From Basidiobolus meristosporus CBS 931.73 (taxonomy: Eukaryota; Basidiobolomycota; Basidiobolomycetes; Basidiobolales; Basidiobolaceae): a stretch of DNA of 33,539 nt. A program made the translations under genes and the position numbers. The first letter of the stretch is position 1; each line of letters begins with the position of its first letter. Below are positions 1-11,107 of this stretch, in pieces. Under the pieces are notes generated by a model. That model did not search any database. It worked only from the letters and a program-made list of their open reading frames with translations, and was not told the DNA's origin. Location: positions 1 to 33,539 of the forward strand of contig MCFE01000818.1 of the NCBI GenBank assembly GCA_002104905.1, in the 5' to 3' direction.

Positions 1-433
1 TGCATCACCAAGCTAAAAAGCAAGAAGATGGTTTTTTTTGAATCGACTAATTTATTCTATTTCAACTAAACATCCGATCCAGTCTATCCACAACATTCCC
101 TTTTCCCTTTTCAATTATCCAAACTGAAGCTACAGTGCAGGTTTTTCTTGGTCTGCTGAGCTGGTATATTTGTGGTTTTGTTAGCGACAGTGTATGAAAC
201 TACCTCGAACATTCTAAGATAGATATACTCTTACATACCTCAGTATTGGCTGTAGCGGGTTTTCTCAGGAAATCGGTAGGTCCCCCGATGCCTTGCGCAT
301 ACTGCTTGAAGGAAATCCTCGGTGCTCCTTCGCATGCTAGCATCCGGCTGTATTGTACTCACCAATCGTTTTATGTAGAGTTACTACTTGGCCATATCTT
401 TACACTAGAGCCAAAAGGATTCCTTTAAAAGCA
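1..433. other. Region upstream of the GID4-like gene
   Basis: No gene is supported here. The frame of the first GID4 exon stays open upstream to about 353, but no in-frame ATG occurs before 434, so this stretch most likely holds the promoter and 5' UTR. I see no strong TATA box. It is AT-rich with pyrimidine runs near 100-120, which is common upstream of fungal genes. Confidence 0.4.
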
Positions 434-1683
434 ATGCATTCTGACGACTTGAGCACCGAAGGCTCCGAGCTTCATCGCACCTCCTCCTTCCCTCCTATCG
501 CTATCAGAAGATACCACCTCTCTGGGGACATTTCTGACGAGGACTTGGAAGCCGAATTGATTGATCTGGATGATCATTCCGATGATGAGAACGAGCTGGA
601 TGACGAATTGCAGATGGAACTGGATGAGTTGTCGGAAGACTCCTGCTTGGACGATAGTGACGGATCCGAATCGGATCATTCAGATCTTGAAGAATACATC
701 CGTCTAAGTCACTACTGGAAAGAGCCCTCTATTCACCTCAGCTCCTACGGCAGGTCGTTGGTGGAGCTGACGCTGCAAGAAAACAGTTATCTCCGGCCTG
801 GCAGGGTCTTTTTAGGGACGCAAAATTTGATCAACCATCGCTCGCAAAGCTCCAGCAAAGAGGAATGGGAGGTGAAAGTTGTATGTATACAGGAACTGAG
901 AATGCCTCTGCGCGATGTTTAGCTAACCTCGCTTTTAGACCATTCACGCTGTGGATCACAAGAGCGGTACTGTTGTGGGTCTAATGGAGGCATTGAACGT
1001 CCCTGCCACAACTGCAACTGTGCTCACTTATTGGGATGGAGAGGTAAAATGCATTCAGAAAGGGTTTCTCGACAAATAGGCGCTCTAATCAGCTTAATCC
1101 CCGTGACATTAGATCATTGACTTTGTCAATCATGGCTTGTGGACGGAAAAATGGCAGGCTACCCGTGACATTGATTTGCAGCATTGGCGAATGTTTAAGG
1201 CTTTCAAAGGAGTGGATTCCGCTGAGTAAGTATCATAGGCACTGGGATGCTTGGTTGGTTCATCTGCTGATGCGATTCTGTTAGCATATCTCACGGTGCA
1301 GACTCGGTAAAGAATTTAGAGGATATCCATCGGGATTACATTTTCATGCGATGGAAAGGTTTGCACAGACTTTTGCGAGTATATATTCGTCCCTTATCGC
1401 TGACGATTGGTTGGTTGATTTAGAGCGATTCTTTGTGAATGTCTCTGCCCAGGACAGTGGGTTAACTATCGCCGGCTTTTACTATGTCTGTTTGCGCAGG
1501 TGTGATGGTTTGATTGAAGGTAGACTAATTTTCACTGATCTCTGACATCATGGATCGTAGATTAACCACATCTGTTGGACAGGGTTTTACTTCGATCCTA
1601 GCTCCACACCCTACCAACGTCTGCTTCTAAAGCCCAAATTTGATGGCCGCGGCGTTTCCTTTAGTAGCTACACTTTTGCTTAG
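434..1683 (+). CDS. GID4: GID4/Vid24-family substrate receptor of the GID E3 ubiquitin ligase (6 exons)
   Basis: Proposed exons: 434-880, 939-1043, 1113-1225, 1285-1358, 1424-1519, 1583-1683. All five introns are GT..AG and all phases agree, giving 311 aa. Intron 1 has a clear CTAAC branch site (about 923). The start is the first in-frame ATG. Residues about 35-85 are strongly acidic (Asp/Glu/Ser). The Vid24 domain follows from about residue 118, with LRPGRVFLGTQNL, then TYWDGEIIDFVNHGLWTEKW, HWRMFKAF, DYIFMRWKERFFV and GLTIAGFYYVC, ending in an FDPSSTPYQ segment. In this family the beta-barrel binds Pro/N-degron substrates (gluconeogenic enzymes in yeast) and presents them to the GID/CTLH ligase in the cytosol. 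That role is family knowledge. The Glu of the WKE motif is split by intron 4. The gene converges on the minus-strand gene ending at 2533. Identification is firm; exon ends are inferred by eye. Confidence 0.92.
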
Positions 1684-2532
1684 CATCTGACCCGATGCTT
1701 TGCTCGGTTTTCACTCCTATGGCCTCTTCCTCCATCGTAAAGCACTCGATCCAACATTATACCATTTCCGCACTTCATCCATTTCCATTGGATCAGTCAA
1801 TGCCACCGTCATGCACGACTCACCTCTTGCCTCATACATGAAGTGGCCGTCCCGAAGCGACCGAGCGTACCCCTCTTCCCCCAACATCCCCACTCTTGGG
1901 CACTTTTGTATCACTAGAGAACTTTCATGACTGCGAAGTGACCCATATCACTAACGTATCTATCTTTCTACACCCACATTCGTTTATCAGTGAACGACCA
2001 GCCTTTTGCTAGCACCTTCCGTGCTGCCTATATTTCTATGTCATCCAGTTCTTCTCGATCTGCAGCAAAAGGCCCAGGGGTTTTTCTTTGTTTGTAAATT
2101 ATAACTATTGGTCTTGATTTGTTCTTGGTTCACCCCGACGATATTCCCTTTGCCACGGCCCCTTACCAATGACTGTTACCCGCTGCCCTCTACTCATTAC
2201 ACATTACCGTGGTTGACTTGATTGCCGGTCGACTGTATCCACTTCCCCTACTTCTTCACTTTCACATTCCTAGACAAGCAACTCTATGAAATAGCTAGTG
2301 TAATGCCAATCCACAGAAAACCGACATTATTCCCCCTGATTTAGACTAATAAAATGGTCTGACGGCCATTCTTTTCTAGTATTCCCATTGATGGCGAGAG
2401 GGGGAATGGAGGATACTTAGGCCATACTTGCAAGATCATTTATTCCGGGTCACGTTGTTTGGTGGGTAGACTCTCGTGGGGGTTCGGAGGCTCCCCCGTT
2501 CACCGTTTGCATATCGGGCTTGGCAGGAGGCC
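1684..2532. other. Convergent intergenic region
   Basis: This lies between the stop of the GID4 gene and the stop of the minus-strand gene ending at 2533, so it probably contains both 3' UTRs. ORFs of 65-76 codons at 1700-1930 overlap each other on opposite strands and have no recognisable content; I treat them as chance. GC rises towards 2.4 kb. Confidence 0.45.
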
Positions 2533-5500
2533 TCATTCCAGTAGTGCCTGGATTTTCTCGCTTAGAAGCGATTCCAAGTGGTGGATTGCATGGGCTCCCG
2601 AGAGTAGTTGCGCGCTGGATGGTAGATAAAACATGATCGGACTGCTCCGAGAGGTCAACCTGAATACACTGAGTAATGAACTTCCAGAGGATGACCCGTC
2701 GATCTTTACTTACCTGTAGGCTGCGAATTCCCAGCTAGCGGAGTGACTTGTGCTCCAAGGGGTATTCCCCTCGCTCGCCAACGGGGACACCGACTGGCGC
2801 ACATTAGGGGTATTCACCAGATGTCTGTTGTGGGACTTGATCTTCGTACCAAGAGGTGGTTTAAAAAAAAAGGGTTCCCTGGAGTTCCACTCGGGCATTG
2901 GGCAAACCTTTAAAAGCACATCCAGAAGCTCCAAGGTGACCGTCGGGTCTACCGGGGAAAATGGCCCCTTCGACAAGATGTCTGCCAAACTCTCGACCCT
3001 ATCTGTGGTAAGAAACGTCGGAAGCCAGCTTGCTCTCTGACCCACGTACTACATTGAATCCCGTTCAGTGCTGGTCTACCGGCGGCTCCCTGGAGATAAA
3101 GTGCCAACTTACGAATCGGACCATCCTCAGGTATCCTAGAAGACTGGGCCTCACGCTAAGATCTATGGGAATGGGATGAGCCGGCCTGGGACGTACGTTT
3201 GGAAAGAGGGAGGGATTCTACGGGTTTACCCTTGATGTCCACGTGGTGTTGGATCAGAGATTGGCACGATGATACATGTCGGTAGTTCCATCTATGGTTG
3301 ATCAGGAAACGTGCTACGTAGAGTACCATGAATGTCAGGGGGATTTCATGCCAGGGTTCAAGCTTACCGACCTTTGGGAGGCGGCAGGTATCTGACCAGG
3401 ATTTCGAGGATTTCAGCGAGTTCGCTAAGGATGAAAGCGTATCTCACCTCCAACTGTAGGGCATGAGTGTTCATCCACAACCAGGTGGTGGTTTCGCAGA
3501 TTCCACTTTACCTGGGTGCTGCATACGTTCACGATCCGCAGCCAAGCCATGATAAATGTGCTCTCCTTCATCTCCACCCCTTCGGTGTCCCCCAGATCAA
3601 TCCGGAAATCCCCAAGGGTGTTCTTCCCCGGCTGGTTGTGATTCGCCTCGTACCTTATTTCCGAGGACAGTATGCGCACTAGCGAGGCTTCAACGATGTC
3701 AGTATCTCGACCATTCCATCCCTGAGACAGTTAATTGAAAGCGTACCGAACGGGGGCCAGCTCAGATCCTTTTCCAACATCAGGTATATGACACTTGTGA
3801 TGTCAATGAGATTTCTTAGTGTCCAATTCATCTGTGACATAAAGACGCGGTTAAAAGCAAATATGGGGGTAGTTTGGCTTGTGTCCAACCCACCTGGAAG
3901 ATCTCACTGGCTTGAATCGAGTGCACCAACTGTAGCCCTATTGAGGCCACTGTGATGAGCATTTCGTCGTTGTGTCTGGTGATTATGTCCAAACACCAGT
4001 GCTTCAATGAACCAAGGAAATTTGGATGCTGCAAAGTTTGGTGTACCACTATCAAAATATTAATGGCCGATACCTGGGATGAGGTGGTAGAAGAGTGACC
4101 TTTGTATTCCTCTTCTAATGGTAAGGTTGCTTGAAAGTTAATCAGGATGATGAAAAAATTCAACAACCCACATAGCCCTCTCAAGTATTTCTCATTGATG
4201 GGTGATACCATCAGTTCTTCACTTGCACTGCTGCTCTGTTGGGCGGGTTTGCCCAGTAGAGCATTTACTTCTTGTATCCATCTGTCAGATGCATCAACAC
4301 CAGGGAGTCTGGTGAATGGGATCAGGATAGCACTTACCTTAGTGATAGGTCCATAACTAGTATAACTGCAATTCAGTATCATGGTCACGTGAAGGTTCCT
4401 GCCAAAATGTTGCTTACTGGATTGGACACTTATACTCAATGTTCGCAAATCCTCATACTTTGAAACGTGTTTGCTCAAGTCAATAAATAGCTCGTTCAGT
4501 TTGTCGCGCCCTGTATATACCTAATTACCACAGTGCTGAAAAGAAATAAATCGACTGGAGAGTACATGTGGCTGGGAAGGAAGGGTTTGGTGCCCATTCA
4601 GTGATGATCAATTCCCACAATCTCAATAAATCCGGTGATGTTGCATTAATCGAGTTCCTGAAATGAATCATATCAATGACTATTTGTGCAAGTAGCTGGA
4701 ATTGGTTTGTATTCTCTTCACTCAATACTAGTGCCCTAGATGTATCCTGGATGCACGAAATTGAATGACTGCAAAGATTGCATGAGGAAAGATCGCTACA
4801 CTTACAATCAATACATCAGTTTCTGAATTTGCGAATATATATCGAATCTCCACATCAAATCTATCCTTGGGTTTGATTGATGTTGTGGAAGAGATTTCAA
4901 TGCAATGCAAAATCTACAGGAGATTTAGTACATGGTTGGATGCAAAAAAACAGGATACGAACCAGTTTTCCGGCCAAGGAGCAATAGGTTCCTCTTTCTA
5001 TTAAGGCATGCCATATCCAAGGGTAATAGATGGGGCCATTGTGAACCAGGAGATTTAGTGGACAGAATGAGGCATCACATATTGAGCCATCATGAGTGGA
5101 TTGATTATGTTCTTTGAGCATCACTATGAATGCTTGTACAAGCTTGGCATACGTCAATGGCTTGGAAACCTGTAATTCTATCGGATGGCAAGTTATCGAT
5201 CCTGGTTTCAGAGATTAATCAAGTAGGGGTGTAACCTTCAGTATTATCACAACAGTGATTATAAACCTAAAAATCTCGGGTTAGGATATCAATAACGCCA
5301 AGATGTAATTAGGCATACCAAAAATAGATAAAGAAGCTGCAGGAAACTTCTCGTTCCTATCACTTCCAGCTTCTGATGATTCATAGTATAATACGCTATA
5401 TTCTCCATAAGGTCCAAATGAAATGTCGCAGGCCTATAGGTGTAGTTAGCATGTGCTATGATATCGTGTTGATGTGCAGCCGACACTAACTGGAGACGAT

Positions 5501-6910
5501 TCTGTATCGAGAGTACAAACAATGAAGTAATTATTGCCTGCTGGAGATTGACGTCAACTCTATTTGTCTGATTCATTTCTTTTAATCTCTGGCTCATCTC
5601 TCTAGCAGGCCCTTGAGATTATTTCAGTATCATCCAGTATCGGTAATCAAGTGAAGAGTAGTTACCTAAGATCCATGCATATATGTATGGGTGCTGGAAT
5701 TCTGCTAATTTGTATTGATATTTACTCTGGCATTGTAGATTCATATGATAGATTATCCCGGTAGATACGGCGTCAAAGATTGTGTATGCCTTTTGGTGTC
5801 CAGCGTTTAATGGTCCCTGCTCGTCAAGAAATTGCATCTTCAAATGTAAGCAGAGTTCAAGAAACCCGGAAGAGACTTCAATGCATAATTAGTCTACAAA
5901 TAAAGTAAAGTCAAATGGCCAGATATTACCTAGTTTTTTGACTAGGGCTTCTCTTGGATGCATCCAATTTCTATGTTTCGATTCGTTGGTGACCAAAAGC
6001 AGGTATCTTTCCAACAGGTTGAGCAGTTTGATGAATGGCTTTTCTTTGGCTATATTAGGTGAGCCTTCAAGTGATTTCTAATGCAGAAAGATGGATTTGG
6101 TATTTTGCGGATGGTTGCAATTAGGCTTATATAGCTATTACCAGAATCGCAGGAATGCAGATTTTATCCAATAGTTTCGCTATTAGGCTCTCTATTTTCT
6201 CAACGGAATCAAGGGGAAGCTTCACATTAAAATGCCTTGATTGTCTCTTGTCTCCCGACTCTAGGGTTGCCTCGGTGATGTTATTTGGTATAAATTGAGC
6301 GAGCAGCTCAAGCAAAACTATAACTGAGATAGGTATAAGGACGAGTCAAGAGGTAGCATTCCGTAAAGTATTGTTGATACCTAATTGGACGTTCCGTGTG
6401 GGGAATGGTTCTCCTTGTTCTTTCCATTCCATTCTGGAGCAGTATACTCCAGACATGAACACTTTGCATATTGTTGAGATCATAGTGTTTAATGTTACTT
6501 TACTGGGAGACCCCGAAGAGGCTTCAGAGAGCTGAGCTACTTTTACTAGGTGAGCAAGAAGAGTTGGAAGTACTTGAATAACAAATATGGCGTCGGATAT
6601 TTTCACGTGCTCTCGGTAAAAGAGCACTCCTCGTTTACGCTCGCTGTAACTATACATCAAAACGTCTGTTCGGAGAATTAATTAGCATGTTCTATTAAAA
6701 ATGGATGATTTTGCAGGGCTTTCCTACTATCTCCTCGCACAGGTACTTGAACGATTGATGTATGTACGTGCGTCCGTTTGGCGAGCACAGTAGCTTTTGT
6801 GCTTGCTTGATCCATATATCGTTGATGCTGGTGGGGAGCTTTATCCCACTTGCTTGGGCACGTTCTTCGTATAAAAATACATCATTACTGCGGTTTCTTA
6901 GGGAAATAAG
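2533..6910 (-). CDS. Large intron-rich gene, product not recognised
   Basis: Spliced by eye on the minus strand, open frames join in phase over more than 4 kb. Exons I trust: 6323-6142, 6077-5930, 5875-5666, 5611-5319, 5169-4963, 4913-4806, 4746-4566, 4510-4172, 4129-4074, 4028-3894, 3831 to about 3690, 3453-3368, 3291-3197, 3162-3113, 3048-2714, 2659-2533 (stop TGA 2535-2533). Upstream exons near 6648-6381 and about 6910-6735 are likely; the true start and the stretch 3690-3454 are unresolved. Donors such as GTAAGT (4805, 3113, 2713) and acceptors with CTAAC or CTAAT branch sites support it. The product would be roughly 1,000-1,200 aa, rich in Leu/Ile helical segments such as FIKLLNLLERYLLLV and LAEILEILVRYLPPPK, and ends HHLESLLSEKIQALLE. 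It looks like a helical-repeat scaffold, but I cannot name the family. The 3' third is clearly more GC-rich than the rest. Confidence 0.6.
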
Positions 6911-7079
6911 CTGGACTGTTGTTAACGACGTACGCGAGCCAACGTTTTTGAAGGAACATTACCGGTAAGGTTGTAGTAGAATTCTCCGGATTAATAAAAT
7001 TCAGCAGACACAACAGACAGCAAGTTCCGTCTTCAGTCTTGTTACATTCACAGCCACAATTGTTGTCGCAGGTATTCAT
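6885..7079 (-). CDS. Small cysteine-rich ORF, metallothionein-like N-terminus
   Basis: An ATG at 7079 opens a 64-codon frame whose first 24 residues hold seven cysteines, including C-G-C-E-C and a CC pair, in the style of fungal metallothioneins (cytosolic metal binding). The rest of the frame (a Leu-rich stretch, then Trp and Pro) is unlike a metallothionein, so a short intron may follow the Cys-rich part. The stretch could also be the first exon of the large minus-strand gene just downstream. A TATATATT sequence lies about 45 bp upstream of the ATG. This is a guess from composition only. Confidence 0.25.
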   Translation of the reverse strand: MNTCDNNCGCECNKTEDGTCCLLCLLNFINPENSTTTLPVMFLQKRWLAYVVNNSPAYFPKKPQ

Positions 7080-7117
7080 AATGAAGGGGAGAAAAAACTA
7101 TCTAGGCACCCTGCTCT

Positions 7118-7134
7118 ACAATGGAATATATAGG
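7118..7134 (-). promoter_or_regulatory. TATA-like box upstream of the cysteine-rich ORF
   Basis: The minus strand reads CCTATATATTCCA about 45 bp before the ATG at 7079, followed by a T/C-rich run (TTTTTTCTCCCC) right before the start. That arrangement is typical of a fungal core promoter. It is a sequence match only. Confidence 0.3.
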
Positions 7135-7561
7135 ATGGACTGTTGACAGCTGTTTAGTAACACTAGCATATAGAGATAGCATACACTGAAGGTGATTCGT
7201 GAACAATGATGAGATAGCATATCAGTTGCTTATCAGAGGCAAAATTGAAATCACCAAGTGCCTACTACAAATTCTCCATAGGTTCACATGTAAGAGAATA
7301 TAAGGGCCACAAGATACGCAAAACCTGGGACAAAATGAAGTGAACAACATATGGTATTATCCATCTATGCCGTTGTATTAAAGATCTACCATTTACGAAG
7401 TCATCGTCTTTACATATTTTCTATTTAGTGAACAAAAACCATTTGATAGAATACAGTATATTCACTGAGGGTTATTGAACAAGTTGGAAAAGAGAAATGG
7501 TCAGGTTTTAGCGATCTCTGAAGAACACCTGAAATTGGCTCACTTCTAATCTACAGTCTAT
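7135..7561. other. AT-rich intergenic region
   Basis: No open frame or motif that I can support. It lies downstream of the PIN-like ORF and upstream of the cysteine-rich ORF, both on the minus strand, so it may hold the 3' UTR of one and the promoter of the other. Confidence 0.35.
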
Positions 7562-8044
7562 TTACTCGGTGTATCGTTCCAGTACCGTTTGTAATAGTGA
7601 AACACGAGATAACATGACGCTTTCGACTCCATTTTCCTGTAAAAGTTGGCATACATTGTCTAGTGCGCGGTCGCAACTATATATGTATACGATCTTGTCA
7701 ACGAAGCCTTTTTCGAATAACTTTTTAAAGGCGAAGAAGGCGAGTTCATAATCTGAGGCATCGGTAATGCGGCGCTCCGTTCGATGGAAATTCGCGTACG
7801 TGATCTTCTGATCAGGATAGGTTGGCCCTGCGAATAAATGAACCTCAACATTGGGTATCGGCTTGTCTATCAATTTGATCAGATGTGCAGCTTGGTCCAG
7901 ATCTATCAGTATTACTGCCTTCTTCAAGGTTGGAGATCTGGTAGTTTGAGAGTCGGGCGAATCGGATCTGGGCGACTTTTCCACTTCAGCTGCAGTAAAA
8001 AGGAGGCAACAATCCAGTAAGAATCTCACTTGGTCCAAACACAT
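7562..8044 (-). CDS. PIN-like (NYN-type) domain protein, putative nuclease
   Basis: 160 codons. After a Ser/Asp/Pro-rich N-terminus (residues about 22-40) the frame shows KKAVILIDLDQAAHLI, then RITDASDYELAFFAFKKL, then IVYIYSCDRALDNVCQLLQENG. A hydrophobic strand ending in an acidic pair, a middle D-x-x-D helix and a later strand ending S-C-D is the acidic layout of NYN/PIN-like RNase folds. Proteins of that fold cut RNA with metal ions; a catalytic role here is inference. The first 22 residues contain a possible intron (GTGAGA to CTGCAG, about 8028-7984), so the true N-terminus may lie further upstream, perhaps including the ORF at 8341-8616. Homologues with extra domains exist, so this may be one exon of a longer protein. 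Confidence 0.5.
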   Translation of the reverse strand: MCLDQVRFLLDCCLLFTAAEVEKSPRSDSPDSQTTRSPTLKKAVILIDLDQAAHLIKLIDKPIPNVEVHLFAGPTYPDQKITYANFHRTERRITDASDYELAFFAFKKLFEKGFVDKIVYIYSCDRALDNVCQLLQENGVESVMLSRVSLLQTVLERYTE

Positions 8045-8157
8045 CCATCAGAAAAACCAATATAAGGTACCTATATCATTGCTGCTATTTTTTCTTTTCC
8101 TTTGAGCCTGCTTCATATTTCGCCACTGGTTCTAGCACTAGTAGACAAATACGTACT

Positions 8158-8174
8158 ACGCCAATATATAAAGG
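8158..8174 (-). promoter_or_regulatory. TATA-like box upstream of the PIN-like ORF
   Basis: The minus strand reads CCCTTTATATATTGG about 120 bp upstream of the ATG at 8044. The spacing allows a 5' UTR, possibly with an intron. It argues that 7562-8044 could be its own transcript. Confidence 0.28.
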
Positions 8175-8340
8175 GATCTGGATAACAGCAATTATATTGG
8201 TGTTCGTATGGAATTCTTGTAAATCCTATTGATCTGATCAAATGGGGTACAAATTGTTGCACGGTGCCCAGCAATCGTGTTTGCCTTGAACAAGGTGCTT
8301 TATGAGCTGTTGTGAAGTGAGTGCATAACGGGCCCCTAAT

Positions 8341-8616
8341 TCATGGACAAGCATACAAAGGACGAAAACAGACAGGCTTGGCACTGATAGTAGTAGAAGT
8401 AGCGCTTAAATCCGTATGTAGGTGACGATCCTGGAAGTGATACAAGGAGTCCAAAGAAGCTGGAGTATTGAGAATTGGCCATTGCTGATTGAGAATATCG
8501 GGGGATGGTGTGCGTATCGATTGTTGAGCCAATAAGGAAGGTAAGTCTTTCAAGCGTTTGGAGATGTCTGAGGACTGGTAAACAAGATCGTCAAATAACC
8601 TGACAATTTGGGACAT
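8341..8616 (-). CDS. Short orphan ORF, possibly an upstream exon
   Basis: 91 codons from ATG 8616 to TGA 8341. The composition is protein-like: an amphipathic start MSQIVRLFDDLVYQSSDISK, then a Ser/Thr/Pro linker. It has no motif I know. It lies 300 bp upstream of, and on the same strand as, the PIN-like ORF, so it may be an exon of that gene, but I could not find a splice pair that joins the frames cleanly. It may equally be a small gene or chance. Confidence 0.3.
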   Translation of the reverse strand: MSQIVRLFDDLVYQSSDISKRLKDLPSLLAQQSIRTPSPDILNQQWPILNTPASLDSLYHFQDRHLHTDLSATSTTISAKPVCFRPLYACP

Positions 8617-10985
8617 GAGATAGTCTCAAAGCGGACGGATAGTATAGAAATCCATCCACTTCAAAGCTATGGATGGTCAATGTATCTCAGCGAGTGGATC
8701 ACATCCAAACAAATACTACTAAGGAACTGAACATATTAACCATAGCAGACCAAGGCTTTCGCCATTTGTGGCCCTGTTTCAATGATGGTAATCTGTTAAG
8801 GTTCAAGTTGGGAAAGATTCTCATGACATCAACTCTCTAGAATAGGAAAGCGTATGCCCATCCACCATTCTCACCTTGATGAATTGCATGGCGTCATGAT
8901 GAAGGATCGTTAATTGGTTGGACTTTTAAGGATATAGCTATGCGTCAATTATATATTTGTCATTTGGCCAAGCAGCCATATACCTACACAGCAGCATTGT
9001 TTTCCTGCATCGTGCCTTATGAGCGGCATCTCTCTGCCAATACGATCCTGGCAGCAACATGCCAACAGCCCAAAACTCCACCAGAAGACAGATGCGGCAT
9101 CCAGGCCAGGTCACAATAAGACATCAGCCAGCGGATGATCTGCTGATATACGAAGCGATAACTGAACACAGGCTACCTCATATCTGGTTGGTAAATGCAC
9201 TGCACTCTCCCTTCATAGGTTGTTGTGGTTATGACGACACGATGTAGCTAGTGATGGCTGAACGGTAGGCGCCAGACATCATCTCGACTGTCTGAGGTAG
9301 GCATGCATTGATCATGGAGGTGAGTATGGAAGCATGGTGGTTGTAGATAAGTGTCTAGGACAGGATCCATATGTGTCTTTATTGCATGGTGTCAATCAAG
9401 GCTTCATTTCGTTTGAGACATCACTCTTGCTTCTTCATCCTTGAAAATCCCTAAACTTTTATTCACTTCGATGAAACGCTAGTCTCGTAGCTCCTTAAAG
9501 CAATCAAGTGAGTCACCTCGGGCATCTCTGCTCAACCGCAAACTGCCTGGCCAAGCCGACCTTTGGTTTCTGGCGTCTATATCTACCCGTCAAGAGCCGC
9601 AGCTAAGGGCTGAAGCGAGAATCCCTCAATCCCCTTTAGCTGCTTATAGGGAATGAAGCCATTATCCAACTCCCCCGCCATTGATTGGGCCAAGCAGAGT
9701 AAAATCACTTGAACCCGTCGATCCCGTTTGCTTGAATCCGTGTTATCAGACTCAAGGTAGCCCACTATTTGGTGCATCCTATCCTGGACACAAGCACCGA
9801 TGTGCTTAGCCTAATACTCATGTTGGACAGTAGATTGTTGAGAGCTGGGCAGCGGGACGTCAGGACTATTTGCTGGCATAAGACATCTGCTGATTTAATG
9901 GAATAGCAGACGTTCACATGCTCCGGTTACAATGGATTCCTTGTCCAACGTTACAGCTCGCATTCGAGGTTACAGCCAGTGGAACTATGCAGCAGGGTGT
10001 CCTACACTGGCACAACTCATGCTGGGCCTCAGAAATAAGCAAATTATCAATAAGATCGTCGAAATTAACTTGAAAATGTTAGGCCTAATCGAGATTGAGT
10101 TGATCGCCTGATCCCTCAGCAGTCCAGTTCATACAAGTTTTGTTGGCATGCTATTACTTGTAATCAATCGAGATCCAAGCAGCCGAGAGCAACCAGATAT
10201 AGGTTTACAAAGCGGAGACAGGCAGAGTGTTGAAGTAATCCGGTTCACTCCGACTGTCTCAGATTAGAAAATTAAAATCGTTTCAAACCATCCCTAATGC
10301 TACTACTGCTTTGTGGATTGGTCAAACCACTAGTGGATTCCAAACTGCAACCAGCAGAGTCCACACAGTATGCTCCATTCAAGGGCTGAGATGAACCCTA
10401 GACTAAGCCACGCATCTGGCTGGTCTGCAGGCAGCAGTACTGCGCTTATCCTTGGAGCCCGCTACTTGACGGCATCTGAAGCCTCCACCTTGAAGACTGT
10501 GCTATCCAGCACCCTCGCAACGTTGTAGATCAAAGCGCTCATGGATATTATCCTGGTCTCACAAGGACGGTGGGCTTTCTTGCTAAGCATTCGTCTGATT
10601 AGTTATCAGAGCATCGGTTAGACGAAACCATTTTATTATTTTTAATTTGTGAACTACAGTGGAGAATTTATTCTGTCCTCCGATATTATATCATCCCCCT
10701 GAGCTAATGGAGTAATCCCTGCGCATATATCTGGCACACTGTCGAGCCCAACTAAAATATGCTGATCCCCCCGAACACCCTTTCATTAAGGATCAACTAG
10801 ACCTGTGCTAGAAATCACTTTAATGTTTAATACTGGGATTAGAGTACTTCAAATGATTGCCATTCGATTGCCACCCAGTTTCTGATTAATTTGTACTATC
10901 CGATTAGTCAGGTCGCGTGACTGGCTATGAAGAGTTGCCTACGTAGGTATTAATTAGCCAGAACTCTCAATAATGGGCAAGAGAT
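8617..10985. other. Long intergenic stretch without a supported gene
   Basis: I see no multi-exon gene on either strand. The best open frame is a 64-codon minus-strand ORF at 9777-9583, listed separately. Others (for example 9059-9247) are low-complexity or chance. The DNA near 10.3-10.5 kb is GC-richer than its surroundings, which may mark an old decayed insertion. Confidence 0.4.
9583..9777 (-). CDS. Orphan short ORF
   Basis: 64 codons starting MHQIVGYLESDNTDSSKRD and ending in a stretch with LKGIEGFSLQPLAAAL. The residue mix looks protein-like, but I recognise no family and see no clear promoter or splice partner. It could be a fragment of a degraded gene. Confidence 0.18.
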   Translation of the reverse strand: MHQIVGYLESDNTDSSKRDRRVQVILLCLAQSMAGELDNGFIPYKQLKGIEGFSLQPLAAALDG

Positions 10986-11040
10986 CATGATAAGATAAAA
11001 AACCATAATTAAGAGAGGGGCTCTGATTCTTATATATTAA
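10986..11040 (+). promoter_or_regulatory. GATA-factor site pair and TATA box for the DUF1963 gene
   Basis: A direct pair GATAAGATAA lies at about 10988-10998 and a TATATATTAA box at 11031-11040, roughly 70 bp upstream of the ATG at 11108. Closely paired HGATAR motifs are what fungal GATA regulators (AreA/Nit2 or siderophore-type) prefer. Regulation by such a factor is inference; the AT-rich context makes chance matches likely. Confidence 0.38.
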
Positions 11041-11107
11041 GGCTCGGAAGCAGCATGGCGACCGTTGCTATCATTTTTCTTCCTTTTCTCCTTTGGACAT
11101 TGCCACC

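Noticed and set aside
1700-1930. ORFs on both strands downstream of GID4
   Set aside because: Opposed overlapping frames, no motif, and located in the likely 3' UTR.
2461-2540. tRNA or 5S-like gene in a GC-rich segment
   Set aside because: No clover-leaf, no B-box GGTTCGAATCC, and no terminator T-run in the right place.
2750-3040. Plus-strand ORF of 96 codons
   Set aside because: It is the reverse shadow of the 3048-2714 exon of the minus-strand gene, which joins in phase with its neighbours.
4276-4336. Intron with GTAAGT donor inside the 4510-4172 exon
   Set aside because: Splicing it puts the next exon in a frame with an early stop, whereas the unspliced frame stays open and protein-like.
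2533-6910. Naming the large gene as a checkpoint kinase or Mediator subunit
   Set aside because: Considered because of size and helical style, but no kinase motif or diagnostic signature is visible.
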